Notes: generated by a model from the sequence alone, not told the origin. A stretch of DNA of 57,500 nt from Myxococcales bacterium (GCA_016706545.1 JADJJK010000055.1:1-57500), one strand, 5' to 3'. Shown: positions 28,336-38,509, counted from the stretch's first letter. Made by a program: numbers and translations.

Positions 28336-29672
28336 CAGAAGCCTCCTTGGACCGACAGCGACAGGGCTCCTCGCTCCACCGCGGGCAGCCAGCGAAGCTT
28401 GGTGGGGCTCTCGGGAGGTGTCATCAGGTACACCACCACCGCGCCCGCCGCGGCGGCGCCTGCGCCAACGAACGCGACGCCGCGCAGGGTGCGCGCCAGG
28501 TTGATATCGTCGGCGAGCGCGCGGCATTCGCTGTTTGGGCACTCGAAGCCGTCCTGGCGCTCTCGCCCGCCAGCGGCCTCCAGCTCTGCCAAGGTGTCCT
28601 CGGCTTGCCACCAGGCGACGCCGCCCCCAACCGCCAGGGCAAGGCTCACGCCAGCGAGCGAGCCGGCCGCCAGCCGCCAGGCGCGGGCCGACGTGGCCGG
28701 CGTCACCTCGACCGAGAGCGTGGAGCGTGAGCGTGGCGCGAGCGCCAGGGTCGTCTCGGCCGTGGCGGAGCCGCTGCGCGCGGTGATGACGTAGCGGCCT
28801 GCGTCGAGCGGCTGGGCGACGCGCGCGGGCACGGGCCGACCGTCGATCGATAGCTCGATCGCCGGCTCGAGATCATCGACGTCTTTTGCGGCCGTCGCGG
28901 CCGTCGCGGTCGCCGCGCTGGAGCCTCCCGGCTCGGCCATCGAGGCCGCGGCGCGGGTGGCCTGCAAGGTGACCTGGGGCTGGACGCGCTCGATGTCGGC
29001 CAGCAGCGCCTGCACCAGGGCCAGCCGGTTCACGTCGAAGGCGACCTTCGAGGCGGCCAGGGCGGTGAGCTGCGGCGTCATGCCCTCGAGGAGCTGCCGG
29101 CTGGTCTCGAGCTTGCCCTGGCGAACCCGACACAGCGCCACGGCGAGCTGCGCGCCCACCGAGGGCTCGAGCGCGAGGCTCTGCTCGAACTCGCCGCAGG
29201 CCGAGGTCCACTGCTCGTCGAGCTGGGTGAGGTCCATGGCGTCGGGCGGCGCGGACGGTGGCTCGCCAGCGGCGCGCAGGCGATCGGCGTCATCGCGCAG
29301 CGCGTCCGCTCGCCAGACGTCGGCCTCCTCGAGCAGGTAGCAGTCCGCGAGCGCGTGCAGCGCCTGCGGCCGGCGGTCGCCTCGTTCATACGAGGCGCGC
29401 AGCGCCTTGCAGCGATCGAGGACCACCGCGGTGCCGCGCTGGTACGCGGCCTCGGCGGGGTTGGTCGGCGTCGCTGCTTGCGCGGGGGCCTCGGCGCTCG
29501 CCACGCTCTGGGCGGTGGCCCAGGTGGGCGCCGCGATCGTGATCCCGGCGGCGGCCGCGACGGCCGCGGCCGCGACCACGAATCCACGGAGCCTGCCGCC
29601 CGACGAACGCGCCGGGTGCGGTTTCGCGCGCAAAGGCGAGGCAGGCTGCGCACAGCAGAGGTCCCCTGTCAC
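28335..29672 (-). CDS. Exported PEGA-like protein of unknown function
   Basis: A 445-residue protein. An N-terminal hydrophobic stretch (about 28-52) looks like a signal. Residues 70-240 are helical and TPR-like (EAAYQRGTAVVLDRCKALRASYERGD). Residues about 269-322 resemble a PEGA domain (IELSIDGRPVP...AGRYVITARSG). Two hydrophobic segments follow near 330-350 and 395-415. This layout recurs in myxobacterial genes of unknown role. It is the first gene of a two-gene operon with the FG-GAP protein, which suggests a shared envelope complex. The start is uncertain, since a downstream start would still leave a signal. Confidence 0.65.
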   Translation of the reverse strand: MTGDLCCAQPASPLRAKPHPARSSGGRLRGFVVAAAAVAAAAGITIAAPTWATAQSVASAEAPAQAATPTNPAEAAYQRGTAVVLDRCKALRASYERGDRRPQALHALADCYLLEEADVWRADALRDDADRLRAAGEPPSAPPDAMDLTQLDEQWTSACGEFEQSLALEPSVGAQLAVALCRVRQGKLETSRQLLEGMTPQLTALAASKVAFDVNRLALVQALLADIERVQPQVTLQATRAAASMAEPGGSSAATATAATAAKDVDDLEPAIELSIDGRPVPARVAQPLDAGRYVITARSGSATAETTLALAPRSRSTLSVEVTPATSARAWRLAAGSLAGVSLALAVGGGVAWWQAEDTLAELEAAGGRERQDGFECPNSECRALADDINLARTLRGVAFVGAGAAAAGAVVVYLMTPPESPTKLRWLPAVERGALSLSVQGGF

Positions 29673-29862
29673 CGGCGCAGGATAACAGCACAGCGCGGTC
29701 TCGGGAGGAACTTTGCAGAAGCGGTTGAAACGGGGAACTCGCGGGGCCCAAGCCCCGCTCCTACGACGGTGGGGGCCGCCCGACGCAAGGAGGCCCGCGC
29801 TTGGCTTGGGTGTACTGGCACTGTCGGACTACAGTCCGGGGAGCCGTGCGCTACGCCAGTGC
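29673..29862. other. Intergenic gap without a gene
   Basis: This 190-base gap separates two minus-strand genes. A GGGGCCCAAGCCCC-type palindromic patch lies near 29746-29758, which could end transcription of the gene on its right or be chance in GC-rich DNA. No RNA gene is recognised. Confidence 0.4.
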
Positions 29863-30702
<840 letters not shown>

Positions 30703-30726
30703 GAGGGGATCTTTTGCCGACTCTGA

Positions 30727-31401
30727 TCAAGAGTCAAGTTGTGTGAGCCACCCGGCAAGCGCATCGGCGGCCAGATCGTGGGGGTGGTGCTCGCCCCGGC
30801 GCGAGATCGGCACGTCCAGCCCGTGATCGGCGCCGGCGATCCAGCGCAGCGTGGCCTGAGGCAGCGGCGCGAGCGTGGCCTCGAGCAGCGGGCGCTCGGC
30901 GAGCGCGTCGCGCTCTCCTTGCACAAACAGCATGGGCAGCGAGATCTGGGCCAGGTGCTGCCCGCGGGTGGACGCGGGCTTGCGGGCCGGGTGGAGCGGG
31001 AAGCCAAAGAAGGCCAGGGCTCGGAGCCGCGGCAACGGCGCCTTGGCGTGGGCCTGGGAGGTCATTCGTCCCCCCATGGACTTGCCGCCGGCGCACAAGG
31101 CCAGGTCAGCGAAGCGCTCGGCCGCCTCGGTACACACCGCGCGCGCCTCCCGCTCGCAGACCGGGGCCGGATCTGGCCGGCGCCGGCCGGCGGTCATGTA
31201 GCTCAGCTCCCAGCGCAGCGTGGCCACGCCGCGGGCGGCCAGGCGCTGGGCCATGCTCTCCATGAAGGCGTGCCGGAGGCCAGCGCCGGCGCCGTGCGCA
31301 AAGAGGTAGAGCCAGCGCGCGCCAGGAGGGCAGCACAGCAGGGCCGTGCGCTCGGCTACCAGCAGCTCGGTCAAGGGAAACGCGGAGGGCGGCTCGGACA
31401 C
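30727..31401 (-). CDS. Alpha/beta hydrolase of the KANL3/Tex30-like type
   Basis: A ~224-residue alpha/beta hydrolase. YLFAHGAGAG is the oxyanion-side loop, GGKSMGGR carries the likely nucleophile Ser, and ADHGLDV near the end carries the likely catalytic His. It belongs to the family of small hydrolases close to dienelactone hydrolases; the substrate is unknown. Start is uncertain: GTG at 31401 or 31419 have no strong ribosome site. It faces the divergent flavin oxidoreductase gene 72 bases away. Confidence 0.75.
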   Translation of the reverse strand: MSEPPSAFPLTELLVAERTALLCCPPGARWLYLFAHGAGAGLRHAFMESMAQRLAARGVATLRWELSYMTAGRRRPDPAPVCEREARAVCTEAAERFADLALCAGGKSMGGRMTSQAHAKAPLPRLRALAFFGFPLHPARKPASTRGQHLAQISLPMLFVQGERDALAERPLLEATLAPLPQATLRWIAGADHGLDVPISRRGEHHPHDLAADALAGWLTQLDS

Positions 31402-31473
31402 GGGGAGGAGTTTTCGCACGGCGGGGCGCGCCGTGCTACGCAAGACCGCAAAGGACGAAGGACCACGACGAAC

Positions 31474-32757
31474 ATGCCTGACATGCCCAAGGTCGCCATC
31501 GTCGGCAGCGGGATCGCGGGGCTCGCCGCGGCGCGCGCCCTCTGCACGCGCGCGCGCGTCACCGTGCTGGAGGCGGCGCCGACGCCGGGGGGGCACGTGG
31601 TCACCATCACCGCGCCGTCGCGGCACGGGCCGCTGGCGGTGGACATGGGCTTCATCGTCTGCAATCGCGAGCGCTATCCGCACTTCTTCGCCATGCTCGA
31701 GGAGCTGGACGTGCCGACCCGCGCCACCGCGATGTCGTTCTCGGTGTCGCTGCCGGACCGCGATCTCGAGTGGGGGAGCTCCTCGCTCGGCGCGATGTTC
31801 GCGGATCGTCGCTCGCTGTTTCGCCCGGGGCACTGGCGGTTTCTGGTGGAGGTCATGCGGCTCTTGCAGCGCGGCCAGCGGGACCTGGCGCGCGGCGCGT
31901 GCGCGGACCTGTCGCTGGATGAGTACCTGGCGCGCGCGCGGGTGCCGGCCGAGGTGCGCGATGGCTTCGTGATCCCGCTGGCGGCGGCGCTGTGGTCGCT
32001 GGCGCCGGAGCGCTGCGGGGCGTTTCCGGCGGAGACCTACCTGAGCTTCCTGGAGCAGCACGGCATGTTGCGGGTGGTGCGTCCGCTCGCCTGGCGCACC
32101 ATCGTCGGTGGCAGCCAGCGGTATCTCGACGCCTTGCTGGCGCACCTGGGCGCGCGCGGGGTGGAGGTCCGCACCGGCGCGGCGGTGCAGCGCGTGCATC
32201 GCCACCGAGACGGCGTGACGCTCGAGCAAGGCGGCGCGGAGCTCGCCTTTGACCGGGTGATCGTCGCCACCCACGCCGACACCGCGCTGGCTTTGCTCGC
32301 CGAGCCCACCGAGGAGGAGCGCGCGCTCCTGGGCGCCTTTGGCTACTCGAAGAACCGCACTGTCCTGCACAGCGACGAGCGCTTTTTGCCACGCCAGCGC
32401 CGCGCCCACGCCTCGTGGAACTACGTCTCGGATCGAGATCTGTCGCGGGTGGCGGTGACCTACTCCATGAACCACCTGCAGGGCCACCCGGCGGACACCC
32501 CGCTCCTGGTGACGCTCAACCCGCGTCATCCCATCGCGCCCGACCGGGTGTTGCACCAGGCGGACTTCACCCACCCCCAGTTCGACGCCGCGGCGCTGCG
32601 CGCGCAGCGCCGGCTGCGCCAGCTTGGCGGCGTTCGCCACACGTACTACGCCGGCGCGCACTTCGGCTTTGGCTTTCACGAGGACGGCATGCGCTCGGGG
32701 ATCGACGCCGCGGCGCTGCTGCTGCGTGAGCTGGCGGCCTCCGGCGGCGCGTCGTGA
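31474..32757 (+). CDS. FAD-dependent oxidoreductase (flavin amine oxidase type)
   Basis: A 427-residue FAD protein with the N-terminal dinucleotide motif VGSGIAGLAAARAL and an acidic residue (VTVLEAA) for ribose binding. It resembles flavin amine oxidases that occur beside DUF1365 and cyclopropane-fatty-acid synthase genes. In alphaproteobacteria related modules are tied to modified membrane fatty acids and singlet-oxygen stress; here that is inference from neighbours. ATG at 31474 has AAGGACGAAGG upstream. The stop overlaps the DUF1365 start by four bases. Confidence 0.88.
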   Translation: MPDMPKVAIVGSGIAGLAAARALCTRARVTVLEAAPTPGGHVVTITAPSRHGPLAVDMGFIVCNRERYPHFFAMLEELDVPTRATAMSFSVSLPDRDLEWGSSSLGAMFADRRSLFRPGHWRFLVEVMRLLQRGQRDLARGACADLSLDEYLARARVPAEVRDGFVIPLAAALWSLAPERCGAFPAETYLSFLEQHGMLRVVRPLAWRTIVGGSQRYLDALLAHLGARGVEVRTGAAVQRVHRHRDGVTLEQGGAELAFDRVIVATHADTALALLAEPTEEERALLGAFGYSKNRTVLHSDERFLPRQRRAHASWNYVSDRDLSRVAVTYSMNHLQGHPADTPLLVTLNPRHPIAPDRVLHQADFTHPQFDAAALRAQRRLRQLGGVRHTYYAGAHFGFGFHEDGMRSGIDAAALLLRELAASGGAS

Positions 32758-33554
32758 GGTCATCGCTCGTCCTGGGCCGGCTCTTTCATGCGCGCCGCGA
32801 CCGCTTCGCGCAGCGCCGCTTCCAGTACCCGGTGTACCTGGCGGCGATCGACCTCGACGAGCTGCCGGAGCTGGACAGGCGGCTGCGGCTATTCTCGTAC
32901 AATCGCCCCAACCTGTTCTCGCTGCACGACCGCGACTACCGAGACGCCGCGGCCACCGGCGTTCGCGCCGCGGCGCTTGCCCGCTTCGCCCAGGCCGGCG
33001 CGCCAGCGCCAGCGTCGATCCAGCTCGTGACCAACCTGCGGGTGTGCGGCTACGGGTTCAACCCGGTGAGCTTCTTCGTCGGCTACGACGCGAGCGGGGC
33101 GGTCGCTGCGGTCATCGCCGAGGTCAACAACACGTATGGCGGAAACCTGCCGTACCTGCTGGGACCTTCGCAGCGCCTGCCCGGCAAGCCTGCAACGCAG
33201 GGCGCTCAGGTGGCGTCCTTTCGCCACACGCGCGAGCTGTTCGTCTCGCCATTTCTGCACGGACCGGCGAGCTACGACTTTCACTTCGACGCGCCGCCGC
33301 AGGGCGCGCGCCTGGCGGTGCGGATGGACGTTCACTCCGGCCTGCACGCCGAGGGGCCGCGCGTCTTTGTCGCTCACGTCGAGGGCGAGCGCCGGCCGCT
33401 GACGGACCGGGCGCTGGTCGCCGCCGGCCTGCGCTATCCGCTCATGACCGCGCAGGTCATCGGCCTCATCCACTACCAGGCGCTCAAGCTGCACCTGGCG
33501 CGGGTGCCGTATCGTCGACCGGGCAAGGACCATCGTCCGTTGCCCGAGCTGTGA
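32754..33554 (+). CDS. DUF1365 family protein
   Basis: A 266-residue DUF1365 protein. The family motif NLRVCGYGFNPVSFF is near residue 100 and EVNNTYG follows. Function is unproven; genes of this family usually adjoin a flavin oxidoreductase and a cyclopropane-fatty-acid synthase, as here, which links it to membrane lipid modification. The GTG start overlaps the previous stop by four bases, so they are translationally coupled. The next gene is convergent with only five bases between. Confidence 0.92.
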   Translation: MRSSLVLGRLFHARRDRFAQRRFQYPVYLAAIDLDELPELDRRLRLFSYNRPNLFSLHDRDYRDAAATGVRAAALARFAQAGAPAPASIQLVTNLRVCGYGFNPVSFFVGYDASGAVAAVIAEVNNTYGGNLPYLLGPSQRLPGKPATQGAQVASFRHTRELFVSPFLHGPASYDFHFDAPPQGARLAVRMDVHSGLHAEGPRVFVAHVEGERRPLTDRALVAAGLRYPLMTAQVIGLIHYQALKLHLARVPYRRPGKDHRPLPEL

Positions 33555-33559
33555 GGTGG

Positions 33560-34069
33560 CTAGCTCGCGAACGGCAGGTTGCCGAGGAACGCCATCTTGC
33601 CGACATCGACGCCGTTCTGGCGCAGGATGGAGTAGGCCGCGGTCATGTGGAAGTAGAAGTTCGGCAGCACGAAGTGATCGAGGTAGTCACCTGCGCGCAT
33701 CGCGTTGCCGCCCATCCACTGGTGGCTGCACCGACGGTCCTCGCAGCCCACGAAGTCCTCGCGGCGAAACGTCTCCAGGTACTTCTTCACGGTCTGCAGG
33801 CGCGTCCGTAGCTCGTCCACCGTCTTCTCGGTGTCAGGGTGGACCGGCGCGTCCTTGCCGGTCATCTTGGCGGCCGCGAACTTCGCGGTGTCACAGGCGG
33901 CCTGCACCTGCTTGGCGAACGAGTACATGTCCGGAGCCAGGCGCGTACCGAGCAGGACCTCGGGGTCAAACTTCTTCTGCGCGGCACAGGCCTCGGCCTT
34001 GTCGAGCCAGCCCTCGATGTTGGTGAGCATCTTGATGAAGATCGGAATCGTGGCGTCGTAGAGGTTCAT
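33560..34069 (-). CDS. DUF1993 family protein
   Basis: A 169-residue DUF1993 protein, expected to be a helical bundle of DinB-like shape. The family blocks LYDATIPIFIKMLTNIEGWLDKA at the start and DYLDHFVLPNFYFHMTAAYSILR near the C-terminus are clear. Its role is unknown. It is convergent with DUF1365 and unrelated by position to the lipid genes except for proximity. ATG at 34069 fits the family length. Confidence 0.92.
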   Translation of the reverse strand: MNLYDATIPIFIKMLTNIEGWLDKAEACAAQKKFDPEVLLGTRLAPDMYSFAKQVQAACDTAKFAAAKMTGKDAPVHPDTEKTVDELRTRLQTVKKYLETFRREDFVGCEDRRCSHQWMGGNAMRAGDYLDHFVLPNFYFHMTAAYSILRQNGVDVGKMAFLGNLPFAS

Positions 34070-34196
34070 CGCGCGCAGCGTAGCAGGCGCGCCGATCTTG
34101 TCGGCGGACGAGCCGAGGAATCGAGGGCGAACTGTGGCGCCGCCGGGGCAAGCGTGGCCCGCGCTACGCTTTTGCGCGGCGCGCCGCGCGAACGCG

Positions 34197-35126
34197 CTAC
34201 CCGAGTGGGTAGGGCGACGACGCCCAGGCTTCCTCGAGGAAGCCGAGCAGCTCCGCGTCGAGGAAGCGCGGCTCGAGGCGCCACTCGAGGATGGAGCGGG
34301 CGGCCACCACGCGGGCGTTGCGCAGCTCGCGGCCGACGCGATCGGCGTCGCTGAACGGGTGGATCGGGTCGGAGGGGTGGCCGATGACCAGCGCGCGGTG
34401 CGCGAGCTGCGCGCGCTCTTGCGGGGGCGGGGCGATCCGGCCGAAGGTGAGGCCGTCGAGGACCGCCAGCGAAGCGTGCGGATCGCGGCGGACGAAATCG
34501 AGCATCGCGTCGACGAGCAGCGAGCTGCGCGGGATGCGCCGCGTGAGCTGGGCCAGCGCTCGCATGGTGGGCATGCTCACGCGCAAGGCCAGCGCCAGCG
34601 GAACGAACGCCGCGGCGGCCGCCGGCAGCGCGTTCTCCAGCACCGGCATCTCCAGCACCAGGGCGCGGACGCGCTGCGGCGCTGCCACCGCAGCCTCCAG
34701 CGCGACGTTGGCGCCAAGCGAGGTGCCCCCCACCACGGCTTGCTCAAGCCCCAGGTGGTCGAGGAGCGCCAGCACGTCGCGCCCGTACTGCGGCATGGAG
34801 TGCTCGGTCATGTCGAGCGGCTGCGTCGAGTCGCCGTGGCCCACCATGTCCACCGTGATGACGCGGTTGCCGCCGGCCGCCAGGGTGGGCGCCAGCTTGC
34901 CGTACATGCGGCTGTCCATCAGCAGCCCGTGCGTGAGCACGAGAGGGCGAGGTCCCTCTCCGTACTCGCGATAGGCCACGCGGTGGCCGCGCACCAGGAA
35001 GCTGCCGGCGCGACCTTGGCTCGCTGCAACGTTGGCGGAGGGCGCGCGCGTCGCGGTCGCCGAGGCCTGAGCCGAGGCACCAGCCCGAGCCGGGGGCTGC
35101 AAGCGGCGAAGGAGCGCGGACATCAT
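34197..35126 (-). CDS. Alpha/beta hydrolase fold protein
   Basis: A 309-residue alpha/beta hydrolase. VLTHGLLMDSRMY is the oxyanion loop, VDMVGHGDS the following strand, and GGTSLGAN holds the nucleophile Ser. The usual catalytic His before the C-terminus is not obvious: the region reads ARSILEWRLEPRFL, so either another His serves or activity is lost. The first ~45 residues are an Ala/Ser-rich extension. ATG at 35126 or 35123 can serve. It is divergent from the fatty-acid synthase gene, sharing a 159-base region that contains a short CGCGTCTCTG repeat. Confidence 0.8.
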   Translation of the reverse strand: MMSALLRRLQPPARAGASAQASATATRAPSANVAASQGRAGSFLVRGHRVAYREYGEGPRPLVLTHGLLMDSRMYGKLAPTLAAGGNRVITVDMVGHGDSTQPLDMTEHSMPQYGRDVLALLDHLGLEQAVVGGTSLGANVALEAAVAAPQRVRALVLEMPVLENALPAAAAAFVPLALALRVSMPTMRALAQLTRRIPRSSLLVDAMLDFVRRDPHASLAVLDGLTFGRIAPPPQERAQLAHRALVIGHPSDPIHPFSDADRVGRELRNARVVAARSILEWRLEPRFLDAELLGFLEEAWASSPYPLG

Positions 35127-35285
35127 CCGCGCGCAGCATAGCAGGCGTGGCGCGCGCGGCGCATCACGGTTGAGTCGGTCGCGGTGACCGTTCGTGCGCG
35201 CGTCTCTGCGCGTCTCTGCGCGTGTCGCTGGCGGCGAGCTTGCCGAGCGCGCGTCGCGTCGCGTCCTGCATGATACGGTGCCGCG

Positions 35286-36656
35286 GTGTCCACTGTGCCC
35301 CCTGGCATTGCTCACCCGCTGATCGTGCCCATGCCGCGTCTGTGGGGACCGCTCGGGGCGCTGCTGCGCCGCGTCGTCCTGGCGAGGCTCGGCAGCCTGT
35401 GGCCGACGGATCGTCCAGGGGAGGCGCTGCAGGTGACCTTGCCTGGCGGCGAGACGCTGCGGTTTGGCGCCGCCAGCCGCGAGGTGCGGCTGCCGCGAGT
35501 CCAGGTTCATGATGATCGCTTGTTCTTGCGGCTGCTCTTGCGCGGCGAGATGGGCGGCGGCGAGTCGTACGTCGCGGGCGAGTGGTCCGCGGATGATCTC
35601 CCGGCGACGATCCGCGGCTTTCTGCGCGCCACCGGGGCTCGTGGCTTCGAGTCGCCGCTCACCTATCTAGGCCAGCTACCAGCGCTGCGCCGCCACCGCC
35701 GCGCCGCCAACTCCGTGTCTGGCAGCGAGCGCAACATCCACGCCCACTACGATCTGGGGAACGCCTTCTACCGGCTGTTTCTCGACGAGGAGACCATGGC
35801 GTACTCGTGCGCGCTGTGGCCCGGCGATCCAGCGCTCGCGGCGCGGGCGCCGGGCGACGCTGGTCCAGCCAGCGGTCGCGACCACGGCGTCGATGCTGGT
35901 CCGGGCGATGGTCTAGGTGATGGCCAGGGCGCCGGTCCAGACGACGGCCTTGGCGGCGCGCAGCGCGCCAAGCTGGAGCGGCTGTGTGAGCTGCTATCCC
36001 TGCGCGCCTCGGATCACTTGCTGGAGATCGGCTGTGGCTGGGGCGGCATGGCTCTGCACGCCGCCAAGACGCGCGGCTGCAAGGTCACCGCCATCACGGT
36101 GTCGCGCGAGCAGCACGAGCTGGCGCGCGCCAAGGTGTTCGCCGAGGGGCTCGGCGACCGAGTGGACATCCAGTATCGCGACTATCGCGAGCTGTCCGGT
36201 CGCTTCGACAAGCTGGTGTCCATCGAGATGCTCGAGGCGGTGGGGTACGAGTACCTCCCGGCCTACTTCGCCACGTGCGGCCGGGTGCTGGCCGCTGGCG
36301 GCACCATGGCGCTGCAGACCATCACCATGCCTGATGATCGGTTCGACGCCTATCGCCGCCGCGTCGACTGGATGCAGACGTACATCTTCCCGGGCTCGCT
36401 CATCCCCTCGCTGGCGGTCATCCGGCAGGCGCTGACCGGCTCGGGGCTGACGCTCTCGCGCAGCGAGGACCTGGGGCCGCACTACGCTCCGACGCTGCGC
36501 GCGTGGGCCCAGCGCTTCAAGGCCCAGCTCCCGCGAGTGCGAGCGCTGGGCTTTGACCTGCCGTTCGTCCGCACCTGGCTCATGTACCTGGCGTTCAGCG
36601 AGGCGGCGTTCGCCGAACGCACGCTGGGCGATCACCACCTGGTCCTGCAGCGCTAG
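35286..36656 (+). CDS. Cyclopropane-fatty-acyl-phospholipid synthase family protein
   Basis: A ~456-residue SAM-dependent enzyme of the CFA synthase family, which adds a methylene group across double bonds of membrane lipid acyl chains. YDLGNAFYRLFLD (about 155-170), LLEIGCGWGGMALHAA (about 245, SAM site), SIEMLEAVGYEYLP and YIFPGS near the end are all family blocks. An Asp/Gly-rich insert (about 185-222, DAGPGDGLGDGQGAG) encoded by a DNA repeat interrupts the fold before the SAM site and is absent from standard enzymes. GTG at 35286 is the likely start; ATG at 35331 is an alternative. It probably works with the flavin oxidoreductase and DUF1365 proteins. Confidence 0.92.
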   Translation: MSTVPPGIAHPLIVPMPRLWGPLGALLRRVVLARLGSLWPTDRPGEALQVTLPGGETLRFGAASREVRLPRVQVHDDRLFLRLLLRGEMGGGESYVAGEWSADDLPATIRGFLRATGARGFESPLTYLGQLPALRRHRRAANSVSGSERNIHAHYDLGNAFYRLFLDEETMAYSCALWPGDPALAARAPGDAGPASGRDHGVDAGPGDGLGDGQGAGPDDGLGGAQRAKLERLCELLSLRASDHLLEIGCGWGGMALHAAKTRGCKVTAITVSREQHELARAKVFAEGLGDRVDIQYRDYRELSGRFDKLVSIEMLEAVGYEYLPAYFATCGRVLAAGGTMALQTITMPDDRFDAYRRRVDWMQTYIFPGSLIPSLAVIRQALTGSGLTLSRSEDLGPHYAPTLRAWAQRFKAQLPRVRALGFDLPFVRTWLMYLAFSEAAFAERTLGDHHLVLQR

Positions 36657-36705
36657 CGGCGGTTTTCCGGCCTGTAAAAGCGTACTTTATGATACGTCCG
36701 GATCC

Positions 36706-37659
36706 ATGATCCGCGCGCTCTCCCTGGTTTCCGTTGCGCTGGCGGTGGCCGCCATGGCCTGCCGTGAAGTGTCGAACGACGATCCCGACGCGGGCGCCGG
36801 GGCTGACGGGCGAACCGACGCTGGCACCGGGTATCCACCACCGCGCAGCGGGCTGGTGCCGGCGGTCGGCAGCGAGGCGACCTTCGATCTGGCCACCTGG
36901 AACATCGAGAACTTCCCCAAGGACATGGCGACCGCGGCGCTGGCCGCCGACCTGATCACGAGCCTGGCGCTGGACGTGGTGGTGGTGGAGGAGGTGGCCA
37001 ACGAGGCCGCGTGGAACGAGCTGGCGGCGCGCCTTCCGTATCACGAGGCGCTGCTGTCACCGCACGTCTACTCGGCCACGGAGTACCAGAAGCTCGGCGT
37101 CCTGTACCGGCGACCGCTGGTCTCGGTGGCGCCGCTGCGGCTCCTGTTTAACGGCGACACGTTCGACTTCCCGCGGCCGCCGATCCAGGTGTCGATCTCC
37201 GTCGATGACGGCGAGCACGCCAGGATGGCGTTCGACCTCATCGGGGTTCACCTCAAGGCCGGCGTGACCACGGAAGACCGCACCCGCCGTCGCAACGCCA
37301 TCGTCGATCTGGACGCGCATGTCCGAGCGCAGGTGGACGGCGGCGGCGAGGACGAGGTGGTGATGCTGGGCGACTTCAACGAGGTGGTCACCGACGCCGC
37401 CGGCCAGGGCGTGTTCGCGCCGTTTCTCACCGCGGCGGACCGGTACAAGATGCAGACGCAGGCCTACGCGCAGGGTGGCGGCATCACGTACATCAACTTT
37501 GGCGGTCGCGCGCTCGATCACATCGTGACCACCGCGGGCCTCGCCGCCGAGGTCGCCGGGGGCGAGCTGGTGGTGCCGCGCCTGGATCAGAGCTTTGGCG
37601 GCTACGAAGGGCTGCTCAGCGACCACCTGCCGGTGGTGCTGCGAGTGCCGCTGCGCTAG
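36706..37659 (+). CDS. Endonuclease/exonuclease/phosphatase-family lipoprotein
   Basis: A 317-residue exported EEP-superfamily protein. From ATG 36706 a signal (LSLVSVALAVAAMAC) ends in a lipobox Cys at about residue 19. TWNIENFP, VVVEEVAN, GDFNE and LSDHLPV are the metal and catalytic motifs of DNase I-like enzymes. It may degrade extracellular nucleic acid or hydrolyse phosphoesters; sequence cannot choose. A short AT-rich patch (about 36673-36695) just before the start could hold its promoter. The preceding gene ends 49 bases upstream. Confidence 0.88.
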   Translation: MIRALSLVSVALAVAAMACREVSNDDPDAGAGADGRTDAGTGYPPPRSGLVPAVGSEATFDLATWNIENFPKDMATAALAADLITSLALDVVVVEEVANEAAWNELAARLPYHEALLSPHVYSATEYQKLGVLYRRPLVSVAPLRLLFNGDTFDFPRPPIQVSISVDDGEHARMAFDLIGVHLKAGVTTEDRTRRRNAIVDLDAHVRAQVDGGGEDEVVMLGDFNEVVTDAAGQGVFAPFLTAADRYKMQTQAYAQGGGITYINFGGRALDHIVTTAGLAAEVAGGELVVPRLDQSFGGYEGLLSDHLPVVLRVPLR

Positions 37660-37712
37660 TAGGACCTCGCCTGGGGGGCTGCCCGGGGCAGCCGTACCAG
37701 GCGCAACGAGCC

Positions 37713-37770
37713 TTGGGTCAGCCTCCGGGTCAGCTTCGAGTCAGCCTCGGGTCAGCCTCGGGTCAGCCGC
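37713..37770. repeat. GGGTCAGCCTC tandem repeat
   Basis: Five or six copies of an 11-12-base GGGTCAGCCTC unit fill the gap between two convergent genes. It resembles the runs at 2914-3020 and 56892-56981. Confidence 0.75.
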
Positions 37771-38509
37771 GTCGAGGCGGGGCGCCGCGTCGAGGCGGGG
37801 GGCCGTCCGGATAGAGCGTCGTGACGTGCAGGCTGGCCACGTTGAGCGCCGCGTCGAAGCGCCCGAAGATGCGCCGCGCCGCGGCCACCAGGCCCGGTGG
37901 ACCATGCCGCGTCACGAACTGCGCATCGATCACCGTGCCGCTCACCATCCACCGCGCGAGCTCCTCGATGATGTCCTCGCGCGTCCAGCGTCTCCGCTTT
38001 CCGGCGCCGACGACAGACGAGGGCAGGCCGGCCGCGCCGGCCGACGGATGAGCCGCGGCGTCCGCTGCCGCGGCGGGCGATGGCTCCGGCGTGCTGGGCA
38101 CCGCGCTGGGGTTCTCGGCGGCGCCTGGCGAGGTTGCCGTGGCGCTCGCGAGCTGGAGCTCGAGCTGCGGCCTGGTTCGCCGACGCGGCTTGGGCGGCGA
38201 CGACTCCTCCTGCTTGTGCGCTGCGCGCGGCAGAGGACGGCCGGACCGGGCCTTGGGCTGGCGGCCGGAGCTCGGGGCTGACTTCTTCTCGGGCCCTCGG
38301 CCGGCTCCGCGTCCGGGTGCTCGGCCGGACGCTCGTCCAGCTCCGCGGCCGGCTCCGCGTCCAGCTCCTCGGCCGGGGCCTTGTTCGGCGAGCTTGCGCT
38401 CGAGTTCTCGCCGGAGGACGGCGTCAGCGATCTCGAGCGCCAGGCTCCGGAGGTCCGCCTCGAATCGGTCGAACTCGTCCGTCAGCGTGAGAGCGGTAGG
38501 CATCCTCAT
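37763..38509 (-). CDS. Protein with a homing-endonuclease-associated-type repeat and GRGAG linker
   Basis: A 248-residue protein of unknown role. An N-terminal coiled-coil-like helix (residues 8-42) is followed by GRGAGRGAGRGAGRA, an Arg/Gly run resembling nucleic-acid-binding RGG segments, then a basic linker. The C-terminal part (about 175-230, RWTREDIIEELARWM and AARRIFGRFDAALNVA) resembles the short DNA-binding repeat found beside HNH homing endonucleases; this match is by eye. ATG at 38509 has AGGAAGGGA upstream. It follows feoB on the same strand after 207 bases. It may bind DNA or RNA. Confidence 0.6.
   Translation of the reverse strand: MRMPTALTLTDEFDRFEADLRSLALEIADAVLRRELERKLAEQGPGRGAGRGAGRGAGRASGRAPGRGAGRGPEKKSAPSSGRQPKARSGRPLPRAAHKQEESSPPKPRRRTRPQLELQLASATATSPGAAENPSAVPSTPEPSPAAAADAAAHPSAGAAGLPSSVVGAGKRRRWTREDIIEELARWMVSGTVIDAQFVTRHGPPGLVAAARRIFGRFDAALNVASLHVTTLYPDGPPPRRGAPPRRG

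Noticed and set aside
30727..32763. A 678-residue minus-strand protein
   Set aside because: Only its last ~224 residues are a hydrolase; the rest is antisense to the flavin oxidoreductase.
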